64,000 nucleotides of DNA. Origin: Lancefieldella parvula DSM 20469 (GTDB lineage: Bacteria; Actinomycetota; Coriobacteriia; Coriobacteriales; Atopobiaceae). The translations under genes and the position numbers were made by a program. The first letter of the stretch is position 1, and every line of letters starts with the position of its first letter. The notes under the pieces were generated by a model. It made no database searches and was not told the DNA's origin. It saw only the letters and a program-made list of their open reading frames with translations. Below are positions 19,621-28,476 of this stretch, piece after piece. The stretch lies in assembly GCF_000024225.1 (NCBI RefSeq), contig NC_013203.1:1302001-1366000 (forward strand), in the 5' to 3' direction.

Positions 19621-21102
19621 TTAGTCTGCCTTACGCTTAAGTCGAGCGCCAGCGGCGGTATCTTCAATCAAAAGTCCAAGCTCGGCAATGCCGTCTCTAA
19701 TTTGATCGGCAACTGCCCAGTTCTTCTGGGAACGAGCTTCCTGACGAGCAGCAAGCAAAACCTCTGCGGCCTCGTCAGCTGAAGAGCCTTCATAGGCTGC
19801 TACCTGGGCGGCAAGTGCTACAAGCTCTTCTGGTAAATCAGAAGTAGACGCCGCCTGGGTCAAATCAATTCCCAAGGCTCCTGTGAGCTCGCACAACATA
19901 TCTGATGCACGGAGAACAGGGCTTGCGCCAACGTTCTGCCCAACCTCTGCAAGATAGGTATTTGCAGCAGTTACCAGCGCAAAGATGGCAGCAAGCGCTC
20001 CTGCGGTATTGAAATCATCATCCATCTGAGCGTCAAACTCGCTCTGGGCTATGTTAATTGCCTCAGCAAGCGTACGATCAGCGTCAGAAAGCTCGTGCTG
20101 AGCAGAAGACTGCTTGTAGGCCCAACGAAGATTTGCAACGCAGGTCTTCATGCGCTCGAGTGTGCCAACGGTTCCTTCAAGGCGTTCAAACGAGAAATCA
20201 AGTGGCGCGCGATAGTGCGTTTGAAGCATCAAAAGTCGTACTGCATCTGCAGGATACTTGTCCAAAACTTCCTTAAGCGTATAGAAGTTACCCAAAGACT
20301 TAGACATCTTCTCACCGTCAACACGCAGCATTCCGGTGTGCATCCAATAATTAGCGAGAGGAGCATGCCAGGCGCAAGATGCCTGTGCGGTCTCGTTCTC
20401 ATGGTGAGGGAATACCAGGTCAGAGCCACCACCATGAATATCAATTGGAGTGCCTAAATAGCGATGAATCATCGCACAGCACTCACTGTGCCAACCTGGA
20501 CGACCTTCTCCCCATGGGCTTGACCAGCTAGGCTCACCAGGCTTAGCAGCCTTCCAGAGTGCAAAGTCAAATGGATCGCGTTTCTCGTCATTAACCTCAA
20601 CACGCTCACCTGCGCGAAGCTGATCAAGATCGCGGCCAGAAAGCACACCATAGTCGTGGTCAGAACGAACCGAGAAATACACGTCGCCCGAAGGCACCGC
20701 GTAAGCGTAACCCTGCTCAATCAAAGATTGAATCATCTGGAGCATGGCTTCAATCTCATGCGTTGCGCGAGGACGAATATCTGGATCCAGTATATTGAAG
20801 CGATGCATCTGCTTGATAAACGCCTGAGAAAACTCTTCAGAGACCTCTTGAGCAGTCCTTCCCTGCTCGTTGGCGCGCTGAATAATCTTGTCATCAACAT
20901 CGGTCAGATTCTGAGCAAACGTAACCTCAAAACCTTTATACATCAGATAACGTCGAATAACGTCAAACGAGAGGAACGTACGGGCATTTCCGATATGAAT
21001 CTGGTCGTAGACCGTAGGACCGCATACGTACATGCGGATTTTGCCTTCATCGATTGGCTTAAACTCTTCTTTTTTATGCGTCTGAGTGTTATAGACAAGC
21101 AT
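19621..21102 (-). CDS. cysS: Cysteinyl-tRNA synthetase
   Basis: Class I aminoacyl-tRNA synthetase charging tRNA-Cys. The start at MLVYNTQTHKKEEF (21102; 493 residues) has GAGGAG upstream; a start at 21117 would add five residues. Visible: the zinc/active-site CGPTVYDQIHIGNARTF (HIGN), WHSECCAMIHRYLG, HHENETAQ, and the KMSKS loop in DGEKMSKSLGNF. First gene of the cysS-rlmB-yacP operon. The mini-RNase III gene that often lies between cysS and rlmB is absent. Confidence 0.96.
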   Translation of the reverse strand: MLVYNTQTHKKEEFKPIDEGKIRMYVCGPTVYDQIHIGNARTFLSFDVIRRYLMYKGFEVTFAQNLTDVDDKIIQRANEQGRTAQEVSEEFSQAFIKQMHRFNILDPDIRPRATHEIEAMLQMIQSLIEQGYAYAVPSGDVYFSVRSDHDYGVLSGRDLDQLRAGERVEVNDEKRDPFDFALWKAAKPGEPSWSSPWGEGRPGWHSECCAMIHRYLGTPIDIHGGGSDLVFPHHENETAQASCAWHAPLANYWMHTGMLRVDGEKMSKSLGNFYTLKEVLDKYPADAVRLLMLQTHYRAPLDFSFERLEGTVGTLERMKTCVANLRWAYKQSSAQHELSDADRTLAEAINIAQSEFDAQMDDDFNTAGALAAIFALVTAANTYLAEVGQNVGASPVLRASDMLCELTGALGIDLTQAASTSDLPEELVALAAQVAAYEGSSADEAAEVLLAARQEARSQKNWAVADQIRDGIAELGLLIEDTAAGARLKRKAD

Positions 21103-21345
21103 ACATACTCCTCGCAACCATTGTGTATTGGTGTAAGTATAAACGGTTTATGGAAAACCTTTAACTTCCATATCCCATCAATCAAAATTCAATTTTGTTA
21201 CCATTTACGAACTAACACTAGATTGTTTTTTTGTTGCATTAAACTTTATGAACAAAATTTAAAGAGTTTATATTTTGAGATAGAACTACAAAAGACTAGA
21301 AGACAAAAGAAATCTTGCTCTTACCAACTTTAGAAGGTGATTTGA

Positions 21346-22986
21346 ATGAGTAAGTTTTTTAACATTATTCACTACTGTATATCTACCATTCTGGATAAAG
21401 GCAGTCTTGCAGTCTTTCTCTTTCTGTCATTTTTTGTTACAGCGCTTACTGTAATTCAACCGCTTCTTGTTGGATTTGTGATTAATCTTTTTATTGCAGG
21501 AACAACTTGGAACGAAATAATTTTCTATTGTGCCGTAATTGCTGCACTAGGAATCCTTATTGCCAGCTGCTCCTATCTTGCTAAAACGCGCTATTGTCAA
21601 TTACAAATTGACTCTGCCTTTACTATTGAGCGACAGCTCATCGATAAGATCCAACACGCCGATCCATCGTTTTTCTCGTCATATGATTCCGGACATTATC
21701 GTCAGACAGTAAATAATGACGCTAATGATGTTTCCATTTTTATACTTACACAATGTGTGAGCTTTGCAACAACTATTATCTCCGTCTTAGGAACTCTTGC
21801 GATAATTTTATATTTGAACCCATTAACTGCTCTTGTAACGGCTGCTCTGTTATTGATTAGCTACATTATCTATAAGCAGATTCAAGCATCAGCCTATAAA
21901 AGATACAGAGAATCTAAAGAGCTGAGATCTCAATATGGATCAGTAGAACTCTCACAATTTACTGATGTTGATTTCATCAGACGTCATTCTCTTTTTGAGC
22001 GTTTCTTTAATCAGCACTATGTCCTTAATCAAAAACTTCGTAATGCTATTAATCAACAATACAAACTGGAGTTTGGTGTACAGGAGTTAAACAATGCTGT
22101 AATTGCCGTATTCCAAGCCATTGTATTTATTACTTGTGCGTATCAAATCTTTCTTGGAGCGCTGCAACCTGGTTATATTGCAACCATTTCAAGCTATTTT
22201 GTAACACTCTTAGGTTCCATCACTCTTCTCATGGAATTTGGTATGGCTTATCAAAGCATTACGGTAAGCATCAATCGAATTGAGCAGATTCTAGATTTAC
22301 CTCAAGAACCCGTTGGAAACATCATTCCATCAGACAACGTCAATCAAATTACCTGCACAAATGTATCTTTTTCTTATCCACATACAAATAAAGTACTGAT
22401 GAACAACTTGTCTTGTGATTTTGTAAAAGGAAATATATACGCCATTACAGGTGGAAACGGTACAGGCAAATCTACTTTTCTGAAACTCATTAACGGAGAG
22501 TGGTCTTCTCACCTATCAGGTGACATTGCCATTAATGAGGACTTACTAGCTCAAATAAATCAATATGAACTTCGAAAAAACACTCTTGGATTTACTGAAC
22601 AAGAGCCAAGCATTGTTGACGATACGGTAAGAAATAATTTGACCTTGCTCTGCAAAAATCAGCCGAAAGATGAAGAGATAATCAACTATATCAAGCTGTT
22701 CAATTTGGAAAAATTGCTGCTTGGTGATGATCAAAATCTTGACGTTCGTCTCAATGAACGAAGCTCTGCAATCTCTGGTGGAGAAAAACAAAAGATTGCA
22801 ATTATCCGCATGATGCTTATGAATCCAAGTGTAATGTTGCTTGACGAACCAACTTCTGCATTAGATCAAAAAAGTGTTGAGGTTCTTCTTAATCTTCTAA
22901 AGAAGGTCAAGAAAGACCACATAATACTTCTCATATCTCATGATCCTAAAGTGGTGGAAGCAGCCGACCATATCGTAGAGCTGTAA
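21346..22986 (+). CDS. ABC exporter, fused membrane and ATPase domains
   Basis: 546-residue half-transporter that would work as a dimer in the inner membrane. Residues 1-310 hold about six membrane helices (AVFLFLSFFVTALTVIQPLL, LGTLAIILYLNPLTALVTA). The ATPase follows: Walker A GGNGTGKST, Q-loop GFTEQEPS, signature ISGGEKQ, Walker B VMLLDEPTSALD, H-loop LISHD. There is no C39 peptidase domain, so the substrate is unknown (peptide, lipid or drug). AAGGTGATTTGA precedes the ATG. It is AT-rich, on the opposite strand to all its neighbours and without a partner gene, which suggests acquisition. It converges on ispF with 4 nt between. Confidence 0.9.
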   Translation: MSKFFNIIHYCISTILDKGSLAVFLFLSFFVTALTVIQPLLVGFVINLFIAGTTWNEIIFYCAVIAALGILIASCSYLAKTRYCQLQIDSAFTIERQLIDKIQHADPSFFSSYDSGHYRQTVNNDANDVSIFILTQCVSFATTIISVLGTLAIILYLNPLTALVTAALLLISYIIYKQIQASAYKRYRESKELRSQYGSVELSQFTDVDFIRRHSLFERFFNQHYVLNQKLRNAINQQYKLEFGVQELNNAVIAVFQAIVFITCAYQIFLGALQPGYIATISSYFVTLLGSITLLMEFGMAYQSITVSINRIEQILDLPQEPVGNIIPSDNVNQITCTNVSFSYPHTNKVLMNNLSCDFVKGNIYAITGGNGTGKSTFLKLINGEWSSHLSGDIAINEDLLAQINQYELRKNTLGFTEQEPSIVDDTVRNNLTLLCKNQPKDEEIINYIKLFNLEKLLLGDDQNLDVRLNERSSAISGGEKQKIAIIRMMLMNPSVMLLDEPTSALDQKSVEVLLNLLKKVKKDHIILLISHDPKVVEAADHIVEL

Positions 22987-22990
22987 TTTA

Positions 22991-23482
22991 TTACGCACTA
23001 CGTCCCAGCAGGACAACTGCCCAGGCAGCAATGCCTTCTTGTTGACCCACAAAGCCAAGGCCTTCAGTGGTAGTTGCTTTTACGCCAACTTTATCTGGTG
23101 TAACACCCATGACCTCAGCCATACGGTTTCTCATAGCCTCACGATAAGGAAGCAACTTAGGCGCTTGAGCTGCAACGGTGCAATCACAGTCCACAAGTTC
23201 AAAGCCCTTATCACGAACAAGCTGCATGACATGAGATAGAAGCACCATAGAATCAGCGCCTTCATAAGCAGGGTCTGTATCTGGAAAGAGCTGACCAATA
23301 TCGCCAGCACGCATAGCTCCTAGCAGGGCATCCATAAGCGCATGAGCCAAAACATCGGCATCAGAGTGACCGAGAAGACCCTTTTCATGCGGAATTTCAA
23401 CACCGCCAAGGATAAGCTTTCTACCTTCTACCAAGCGATGAACATCATATCCGTGACCAATTTTAAGCTCCGGCATACTCAC
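22991..23482 (-). CDS. ispF: 2-C-methyl-D-erythritol 2,4-cyclodiphosphate synthase
   Basis: MEP isoprenoid pathway enzyme that cyclises CDP-ME-2-phosphate to MEcPP with loss of CMP. The zinc-binding IGHGYDVHRL and HSDADVLAHALMDALLGA and the GVKATTTEGLGFVG motif are present; 163 residues is normal. A GTG start at 23482 overlaps the ispD stop (GTGA); an ATG two codons later (MPELKIGHG) is equally plausible. Translationally coupled to ispD. Confidence 0.96.
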   Translation of the reverse strand: MSMPELKIGHGYDVHRLVEGRKLILGGVEIPHEKGLLGHSDADVLAHALMDALLGAMRAGDIGQLFPDTDPAYEGADSMVLLSHVMQLVRDKGFELVDCDCTVAAQAPKLLPYREAMRNRMAEVMGVTPDKVGVKATTTEGLGFVGQQEGIAAWAVVLLGRSA

Positions 23483-24282
23483 TCTACAGCCCCACTTCCA
23501 GTTGCGCCTTCTACCAGGCGACGGCTGAGCGTAGCCTCAACAATTGCAAAATCAGACGGATACGTGACCTTCACGTTTTCTCGTTGCGACTCAACGCACA
23601 GCACCGTAAGTCCCAATCGTTCAACTAACGATGAGTCATCGGTTCCCTGATAGCCTTCCTGGCGAGCCACTTCATGGGCTTCAAGGAGCGTGCGTGTCTT
23701 GAACACTTGAGGGGTCTGAGCAGCCCAAAAAGTTGAGCGATCAGGCGTATCTACAATGGTTGCGCCGTCTACGCGCTTCAACGTATCTGTTGCACGATGA
23801 GCCAAAATTGCTCCTGCAATCTTAGGAGACTTGCGAACCGTGCTAATAACCTGCTCGATTGTCTCTACCTCAATAAGCGGACGAACCGCATCGTGAACAG
23901 AAATAAAATTGTATCCAGCAGGCACTACCTGAAGCGCATTGTAAACCGAATCCTGCCTGGTGTTGCCAGACGTTGCAAAGTGAATGGGCTTGTGGAGCAC
24001 AAGCTTACCCAGAACATCCTCTTGAACTGCAGCGCGTTTCTCGTCAGAGCAAGCAATCACAATGTGAGCCACGCTTGGAGCGTGATCAAACGCAAGGATT
24101 GACCAGCTCATCAACGGAAGACCGCAGACAGAAATAAATTGCTTGCCGTCGGGATAGCCAAAGCGCTCGCCAATGCCGCCAGCCACAATTACGGCAACAG
24201 TATCGGCTTTTGCTCCATGTGCTGAAAGGCGAAAAGGGCGTGGCTTTGACACAACCTTTGCGCAGGTACTGCTTGCAGTCAT
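23479..24282 (-). CDS. ispD: 2-C-methyl-D-erythritol 4-phosphate cytidylyltransferase
   Basis: Makes CDP-methylerythritol from MEP and CTP. 267 residues; a roughly 28-residue extension precedes the nucleotide-binding VAVIVAGGIGERFGYPDGKQ. Later landmarks are SVHDAVRPLI, AATDTLK-like HRATDTLKRVDG, and AAQTPQVF followed by TDDSSLVERLG. The ATG overlaps the disA stop by one base (TAATG), giving a disA-ispD-ispF operon. Confidence 0.95.
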   Translation of the reverse strand: MTASSTCAKVVSKPRPFRLSAHGAKADTVAVIVAGGIGERFGYPDGKQFISVCGLPLMSWSILAFDHAPSVAHIVIACSDEKRAAVQEDVLGKLVLHKPIHFATSGNTRQDSVYNALQVVPAGYNFISVHDAVRPLIEVETIEQVISTVRKSPKIAGAILAHRATDTLKRVDGATIVDTPDRSTFWAAQTPQVFKTRTLLEAHEVARQEGYQGTDDSSLVERLGLTVLCVESQRENVKVTYPSDFAIVEATLSRRLVEGATGSGAVE

Positions 24283-25361
24283 TATTCTGACTTACCCCAC
24301 ATTCTGCGGAGACTGTTAGCAAGTGCACCGGGGTTCTCGACACCCAGAGATTTGAGGCTAGACGTATCATTTTCTGCAACGTGAAGCAGCTGCTGCAGGT
24401 TATCGTAGGCATCAACAATTCTGGCTGCAATCTCATCGTTGACTACGTGAACGCGGGAAAGTGTACGCAAGCCCAGAGGTTCCATGGACGCATCTTCTCC
24501 GCGACCATCGGAGTAGCCAAGAATCTGGCCGACGCTTTCTGCAGAGCGGAGTTCAGTGTTGGCCGTCTCATGGAAACGGCGGCGAATGGCGCGCGCTTCT
24601 TCAGCAGAAGAATCTACGGCGTAGTCGCGAATCATCAAATTGTAGGCCTCATCAATGCCACCCAAATATTCCTCACGCTGCATAGCGGTGGTTTTGCCCT
24701 CGCTACCCAGCTCCAAAAGACAGGCATCAAGTTGATCAGCTGCACTCATAAGAACCTCAAAGAGATAAAAAATACCTGCTACATCTCCCAGAGTGACATA
24801 GTTATCAAGCTCAAGCGCAGTCAGGCGCAAAAGCGCACGATCAAGCTGCTGGCGCGTATTTTGCATAGCAACCGAAAGCTGATTGACGGTGGACATAATG
24901 GCTGGTACAGACTTCAACGGAATAACGTGACCATCAACATAGACTGAAATCAACGAACGGCGAGAAGACACTGCAATCACAATTGACTTGGTGAGCAAGC
25001 TCATGCGAGCAGCAGTACGGTGACGAGTGCCTGTTTCTGCAGTTGGAAGCGTTGCATCAGGATTAAGGTGGAAATTGGCGCGAAGAATTCTGGTGAGGTC
25101 TTTGTCCACCACAACGGCGCCATCCATCTTACAAAGCTCAAACAGTCGGTTTGCCGTGAAGGAAACATCAAGTTTGAAACCATCTCCACCTGCAGCAAGG
25201 ACATTTTCTGTATCGCCTACACAAATAAGGGCACCCAGACGACCGGCGATAATCATATCCAGTGCAACGCGAAGCGCTGTTCCAGGAGCAGTCATCTTCA
25301 GAGCTGTAGCAATACGGTCCTCATTTTCCATCATGCTTGGATCAAGTTGCGTTGGCTCCAT
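24282..25361 (-). CDS. disA: DNA integrity scanning protein DisA (diadenylate cyclase)
   Basis: Octameric enzyme that makes c-di-AMP from two ATP and pauses on DNA lesions. 359 residues: N-terminal DAC domain with the diagnostic DGA (KMDGAVVVDKD) and RHR (TGTRHRTAARMS) motifs, a middle helical spine, and a C-terminal HhH DNA-binding region (LGLRTLSRVHVVNDEIAARI). GGGAGAG precedes the ATG. The radA gene often upstream is missing; clpC lies upstream after a terminator. Confidence 0.95.
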   Translation of the reverse strand: MEPTQLDPSMMENEDRIATALKMTAPGTALRVALDMIIAGRLGALICVGDTENVLAAGGDGFKLDVSFTANRLFELCKMDGAVVVDKDLTRILRANFHLNPDATLPTAETGTRHRTAARMSLLTKSIVIAVSSRRSLISVYVDGHVIPLKSVPAIMSTVNQLSVAMQNTRQQLDRALLRLTALELDNYVTLGDVAGIFYLFEVLMSAADQLDACLLELGSEGKTTAMQREEYLGGIDEAYNLMIRDYAVDSSAEEARAIRRRFHETANTELRSAESVGQILGYSDGRGEDASMEPLGLRTLSRVHVVNDEIAARIVDAYDNLQQLLHVAENDTSSLKSLGVENPGALANSLRRMWGKSE

Positions 25362-25557
25362 AGCTCTCCCTCAATTACTTGCAGCTTAAAGGCTGCGTTT
25401 TGCGTTTTTGTACGTTTACGGCTTCAATTTATTTCACTATTTTAAGTATACGGTTTTGTTGCCGGTGAGTGTAGTGACGGTTTTGAGAAGACGAATTTAT
25501 CGACAGGTTTCTCGACGGGTTTCTCGCCAAAAGAACTACACGTTTTAGCTGCGATAC

Positions 25558-25585
25558 AAAAAGACCCGAGGCAGAACCTCGGGTC
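25558..25585 (-). terminator. Intrinsic terminator after clpC
   Basis: 9-bp GC-rich stem GACCCGAGG / CCTCGGGTC, then five Ts on the minus strand. It separates clpC from disA-ispDF. A TTTCTCGCC copy lies next to it at 25520-25528. Confidence 0.92.
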
Positions 25586-25594
25586 AAAACTAAC

Positions 25595-28225
25595 TTACTC
25601 AGCAGAAGACATCAAATCAGACGAGCTGCCCGCACTACCCTGTGGCAGCGAGGATGGCCCCATGCTGACATCCATCTGATCAAGCTGCGCCATTGTCTCT
25701 TTTTTACGAGGCTCAGGGATGACGCCTGTAGTCTTGGTAAACACAAGCTTCTTGCCCTCAGCATCAACATCAACAGCAACAATGTCACCTGCAACCCACT
25801 GTCCAGAAAGAAGCTCCTCAGACAGTGGATCTTCAATCATCGACTGAATGGTACGACGCAGCGGACGAGCACCATAGACAGGATCGGTACCATCTTTGGC
25901 AATCAGATCCTTTGCAGCCTCGGTAAGCTCAATGGACATGCCGTTGGCAATCAGGCGGTCGCGCAGCTCAAGAACCATGAGGTCAACAATGCCACGAAGC
26001 TGCTCGGCAGAGAGCGACTTGAAGACAACAATCTCGTCCACGCGGTTCAAAAACTCTGGGCGGAATCCACGCTTGAGCTCAGACATAACGCGGCTGGTAA
26101 TCTCTTTGTCAGACAGACCCTTAGAACCCTCTGACGAGAAACCCATAGTGTTGGTGCGGGCAATCTCGCGAGCACCAATGTTAGATGTCATAATGACAAC
26201 AGTATTGGAGAAGTCCACGTGGCGACCTTGACCGTCAGTCAAGCGACCCTCGTCCAGAATCTGAAGCAAAATGTTGAAGACGTCTGGATGTGCCTTCTCA
26301 ATCTCGTCGAAGAGCAAGACAGAGTATGGACGCCTACGAACCGCCTTGGTAAGCTCGCCACCCTCATCATAGCCCACATATCCTGGAGGTGCGCCAACCA
26401 GCTTAGCTACGGTGTGACGCTCCATGTATTCGGACATATCGTAAGAAAGCAGGGCATCTTCGGAGCCAAACAAAAACTCTGCTAGAGCCTTTGCAAGCTC
26501 GGTCTTACCTACACCGGAAGGACCTAGGAAGATGAAGGAGCCACCAGGTCGCTTAGGGTCTTTGAGAGGACTGCGGCTTCTACGGATTGCCTTTGCAACC
26601 TTAACAACTGCCTCGTCCTGACCAACAACGCGCTTGTGAAGGATATCTTCTGTGCGAAGCAGCCTTGAAGCCTCAGTCTCGGTGAGGTTAGAAACAGGAA
26701 CACCAGTAATGCCAGAGACAACCTTTGCAATGTCGTCCTCGTCAACGGTAACGATGTTCTTGTCTAGCTGCTCACGCCATTCAGTCTCTAAGCGGTCCCT
26801 CTCTGCTACCAGGGATTTCTCCTGGTCACGCAGACGAGCTGCCTGCTCAAACTCCTGAGCACTAGCTGCCTCGGACTTCTCAGTACGAACGCGGAGAAGG
26901 TCTGCGTCTACCTGGGCAATCTCTGGTGGAAGGCTCATCTTGTGGATGCGTGCGCGAGCGCCGGCCTCATCAAGGACATCAATAGCCTTGTCTGGCAAGA
27001 AACGATCCTGGATGTAGCGGCTAGAAAGCGCAACGGCAGCCTTGATAGCAGCCTCGGTGTAGTGAACATGGTGGTGCTTCTCGTAGCGGTCCTGAAGACC
27101 GTGGATGATAGAAATGGTGTCGTCATTGTTTGGCTCGCCAATATTGACAGGCTGGAAACGCCTTTCAAATGCAGCGTCCTTCTCGACATGTTTACGGTAC
27201 TCTTCTGCCGTAGTTGCACCGATGACCTGAATTTCTCCACGAGACAGTGGTGGCTTAAGAATGGAAGCGGCATCTATAGAGCCCTCTGCAGAGCCTGCGC
27301 CAATGACGGTGTGAATCTCGTCAATAAAGAGGATGTCGTTCTTGGATTTCTCCAGCTCAGCAACAACCTTCTTCATACGGTCTTCGAACTCACCGCGATA
27401 CTTAGAGCCAGCTACCAGACTTGCTAAATCAAGCGTCCAAACCTGCTTTCCGCGCAGAATATCAGGGACGTTGCCAGAAGCAATGAGCTGAGCCAGGCCC
27501 TCAACAATGGCAGTCTTGCCAACGCCAGGATCTCCCAGAATAAGCGGGTTGTTCTTCTGACGGCGTGCAAGAACCTGCATGACACGCTCAATCTCGCGGT
27601 CACGACCAATGACAGGATCAAGCTTTTTATCTGCGGCAAGCTTAGTAAGGTTGCGACCAAACTGTTCCAGCATGGAAGCGTCATCGTTTGCGTTAGGATG
27701 CATCTGACCAGCACCAACAGGTATGCCAAAGATGCCACCCTCAATGCGAGGTTCTGCCATGTGAGGACCAGCAGGCGCGTCTTCTGGAGTCTGAGCAACC
27801 AGCTCATCAACGGCGTTTCTTACCGCGTCACCCGAGACACCCATGGTACGCAGGGCATCCATAGCGCGACCGTTACCCTCGGACACAATGCCCAAAAGCA
27901 AGTGCTCCGTTGCAATATAACTTTGACCATGGGTCATGGTTTCTCTGTATGCGTCCTCAAGCACGCGTTTTGCGCGAGGAGTAAACGGAATGTGGCCGCC
28001 AGGAATAGGGTCTCCTGCGCCAGTAGTAAGCTCTTTTACAGTTGCTAGGGCCTCATCATATGAGACCTCCAGCTTAGCCAAAGCCTGAGCAGCAATGCCC
28101 TCCCCCTCTTTGATGAGAGCAAGTAGCAGGTGCTCGGTACCAACATACATCTGGCCTAGACCGCGAGCTTCGTCCTGAGCCAAGCTCATGACTTTACGCG
28201 CTCTGTCAGTGAATTTATCAAACAT
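25595..28225 (-). CDS. clpC: ClpC AAA+ unfoldase
   Basis: Hexameric ATP-driven unfoldase that feeds substrates to ClpP. The start is set at MFDKFTDRARKVMSLAQDEA (28225; 876 residues), the universal ClpC N-terminus; the open frame upstream to 28456 has no homologous look. Two Clp-N repeats (about 1-150), D1 with Walker A GDPGVGKTA, a UVR-like segment in the middle domain, and D2 with GPSGVGKTELAKALAE are visible. No ctsR or mcsAB is adjacent, unlike Bacillus, so control must differ. Confidence 0.95.
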   Translation of the reverse strand: MFDKFTDRARKVMSLAQDEARGLGQMYVGTEHLLLALIKEGEGIAAQALAKLEVSYDEALATVKELTTGAGDPIPGGHIPFTPRAKRVLEDAYRETMTHGQSYIATEHLLLGIVSEGNGRAMDALRTMGVSGDAVRNAVDELVAQTPEDAPAGPHMAEPRIEGGIFGIPVGAGQMHPNANDDASMLEQFGRNLTKLAADKKLDPVIGRDREIERVMQVLARRQKNNPLILGDPGVGKTAIVEGLAQLIASGNVPDILRGKQVWTLDLASLVAGSKYRGEFEDRMKKVVAELEKSKNDILFIDEIHTVIGAGSAEGSIDAASILKPPLSRGEIQVIGATTAEEYRKHVEKDAAFERRFQPVNIGEPNNDDTISIIHGLQDRYEKHHHVHYTEAAIKAAVALSSRYIQDRFLPDKAIDVLDEAGARARIHKMSLPPEIAQVDADLLRVRTEKSEAASAQEFEQAARLRDQEKSLVAERDRLETEWREQLDKNIVTVDEDDIAKVVSGITGVPVSNLTETEASRLLRTEDILHKRVVGQDEAVVKVAKAIRRSRSPLKDPKRPGGSFIFLGPSGVGKTELAKALAEFLFGSEDALLSYDMSEYMERHTVAKLVGAPPGYVGYDEGGELTKAVRRRPYSVLLFDEIEKAHPDVFNILLQILDEGRLTDGQGRHVDFSNTVVIMTSNIGAREIARTNTMGFSSEGSKGLSDKEITSRVMSELKRGFRPEFLNRVDEIVVFKSLSAEQLRGIVDLMVLELRDRLIANGMSIELTEAAKDLIAKDGTDPVYGARPLRRTIQSMIEDPLSEELLSGQWVAGDIVAVDVDAEGKKLVFTKTTGVIPEPRKKETMAQLDQMDVSMGPSSLPQGSAGSSSDLMSSAE

Positions 28226-28396
28226 GTGCTGAAACCTCTCAAAACTCTCTATATATTTTTGATTTATACCCATCAAAAGGCTCTGCAAACATACGACCCG
28301 TGTTGGATTTTCTCCTACGTACGAACCACACAAACTTCCCGTGGCGAGAAATTCGCGCAGTAGTGAAGGCCTGGCGACATAGCCATTACAGCGCGC

Positions 28397-28430
28397 AAAA
28401 AACCCGGCACCTACAACAGCAGATGCCGGG
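28397..28430 (-). terminator. Intrinsic terminator after lysS
   Basis: Stem CCCGGCA.CT / AG.TGCCGGG, then six Ts on the minus strand (28397-28402). It lies 47 nt past the lysS stop. Confidence 0.9.
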
Positions 28431-28476
28431 CTAATACAGTTATAGACTGCTCTCAAGCAGTTAGGCTTCCAAGCTT

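Noticed and set aside
28226-28456. N-terminal extension of ClpC
   Set aside because: The universal ClpC start MFDKFTDRARKV lies at 28225; the upstream part overlaps the motif-bearing intergenic region and lysS terminator.
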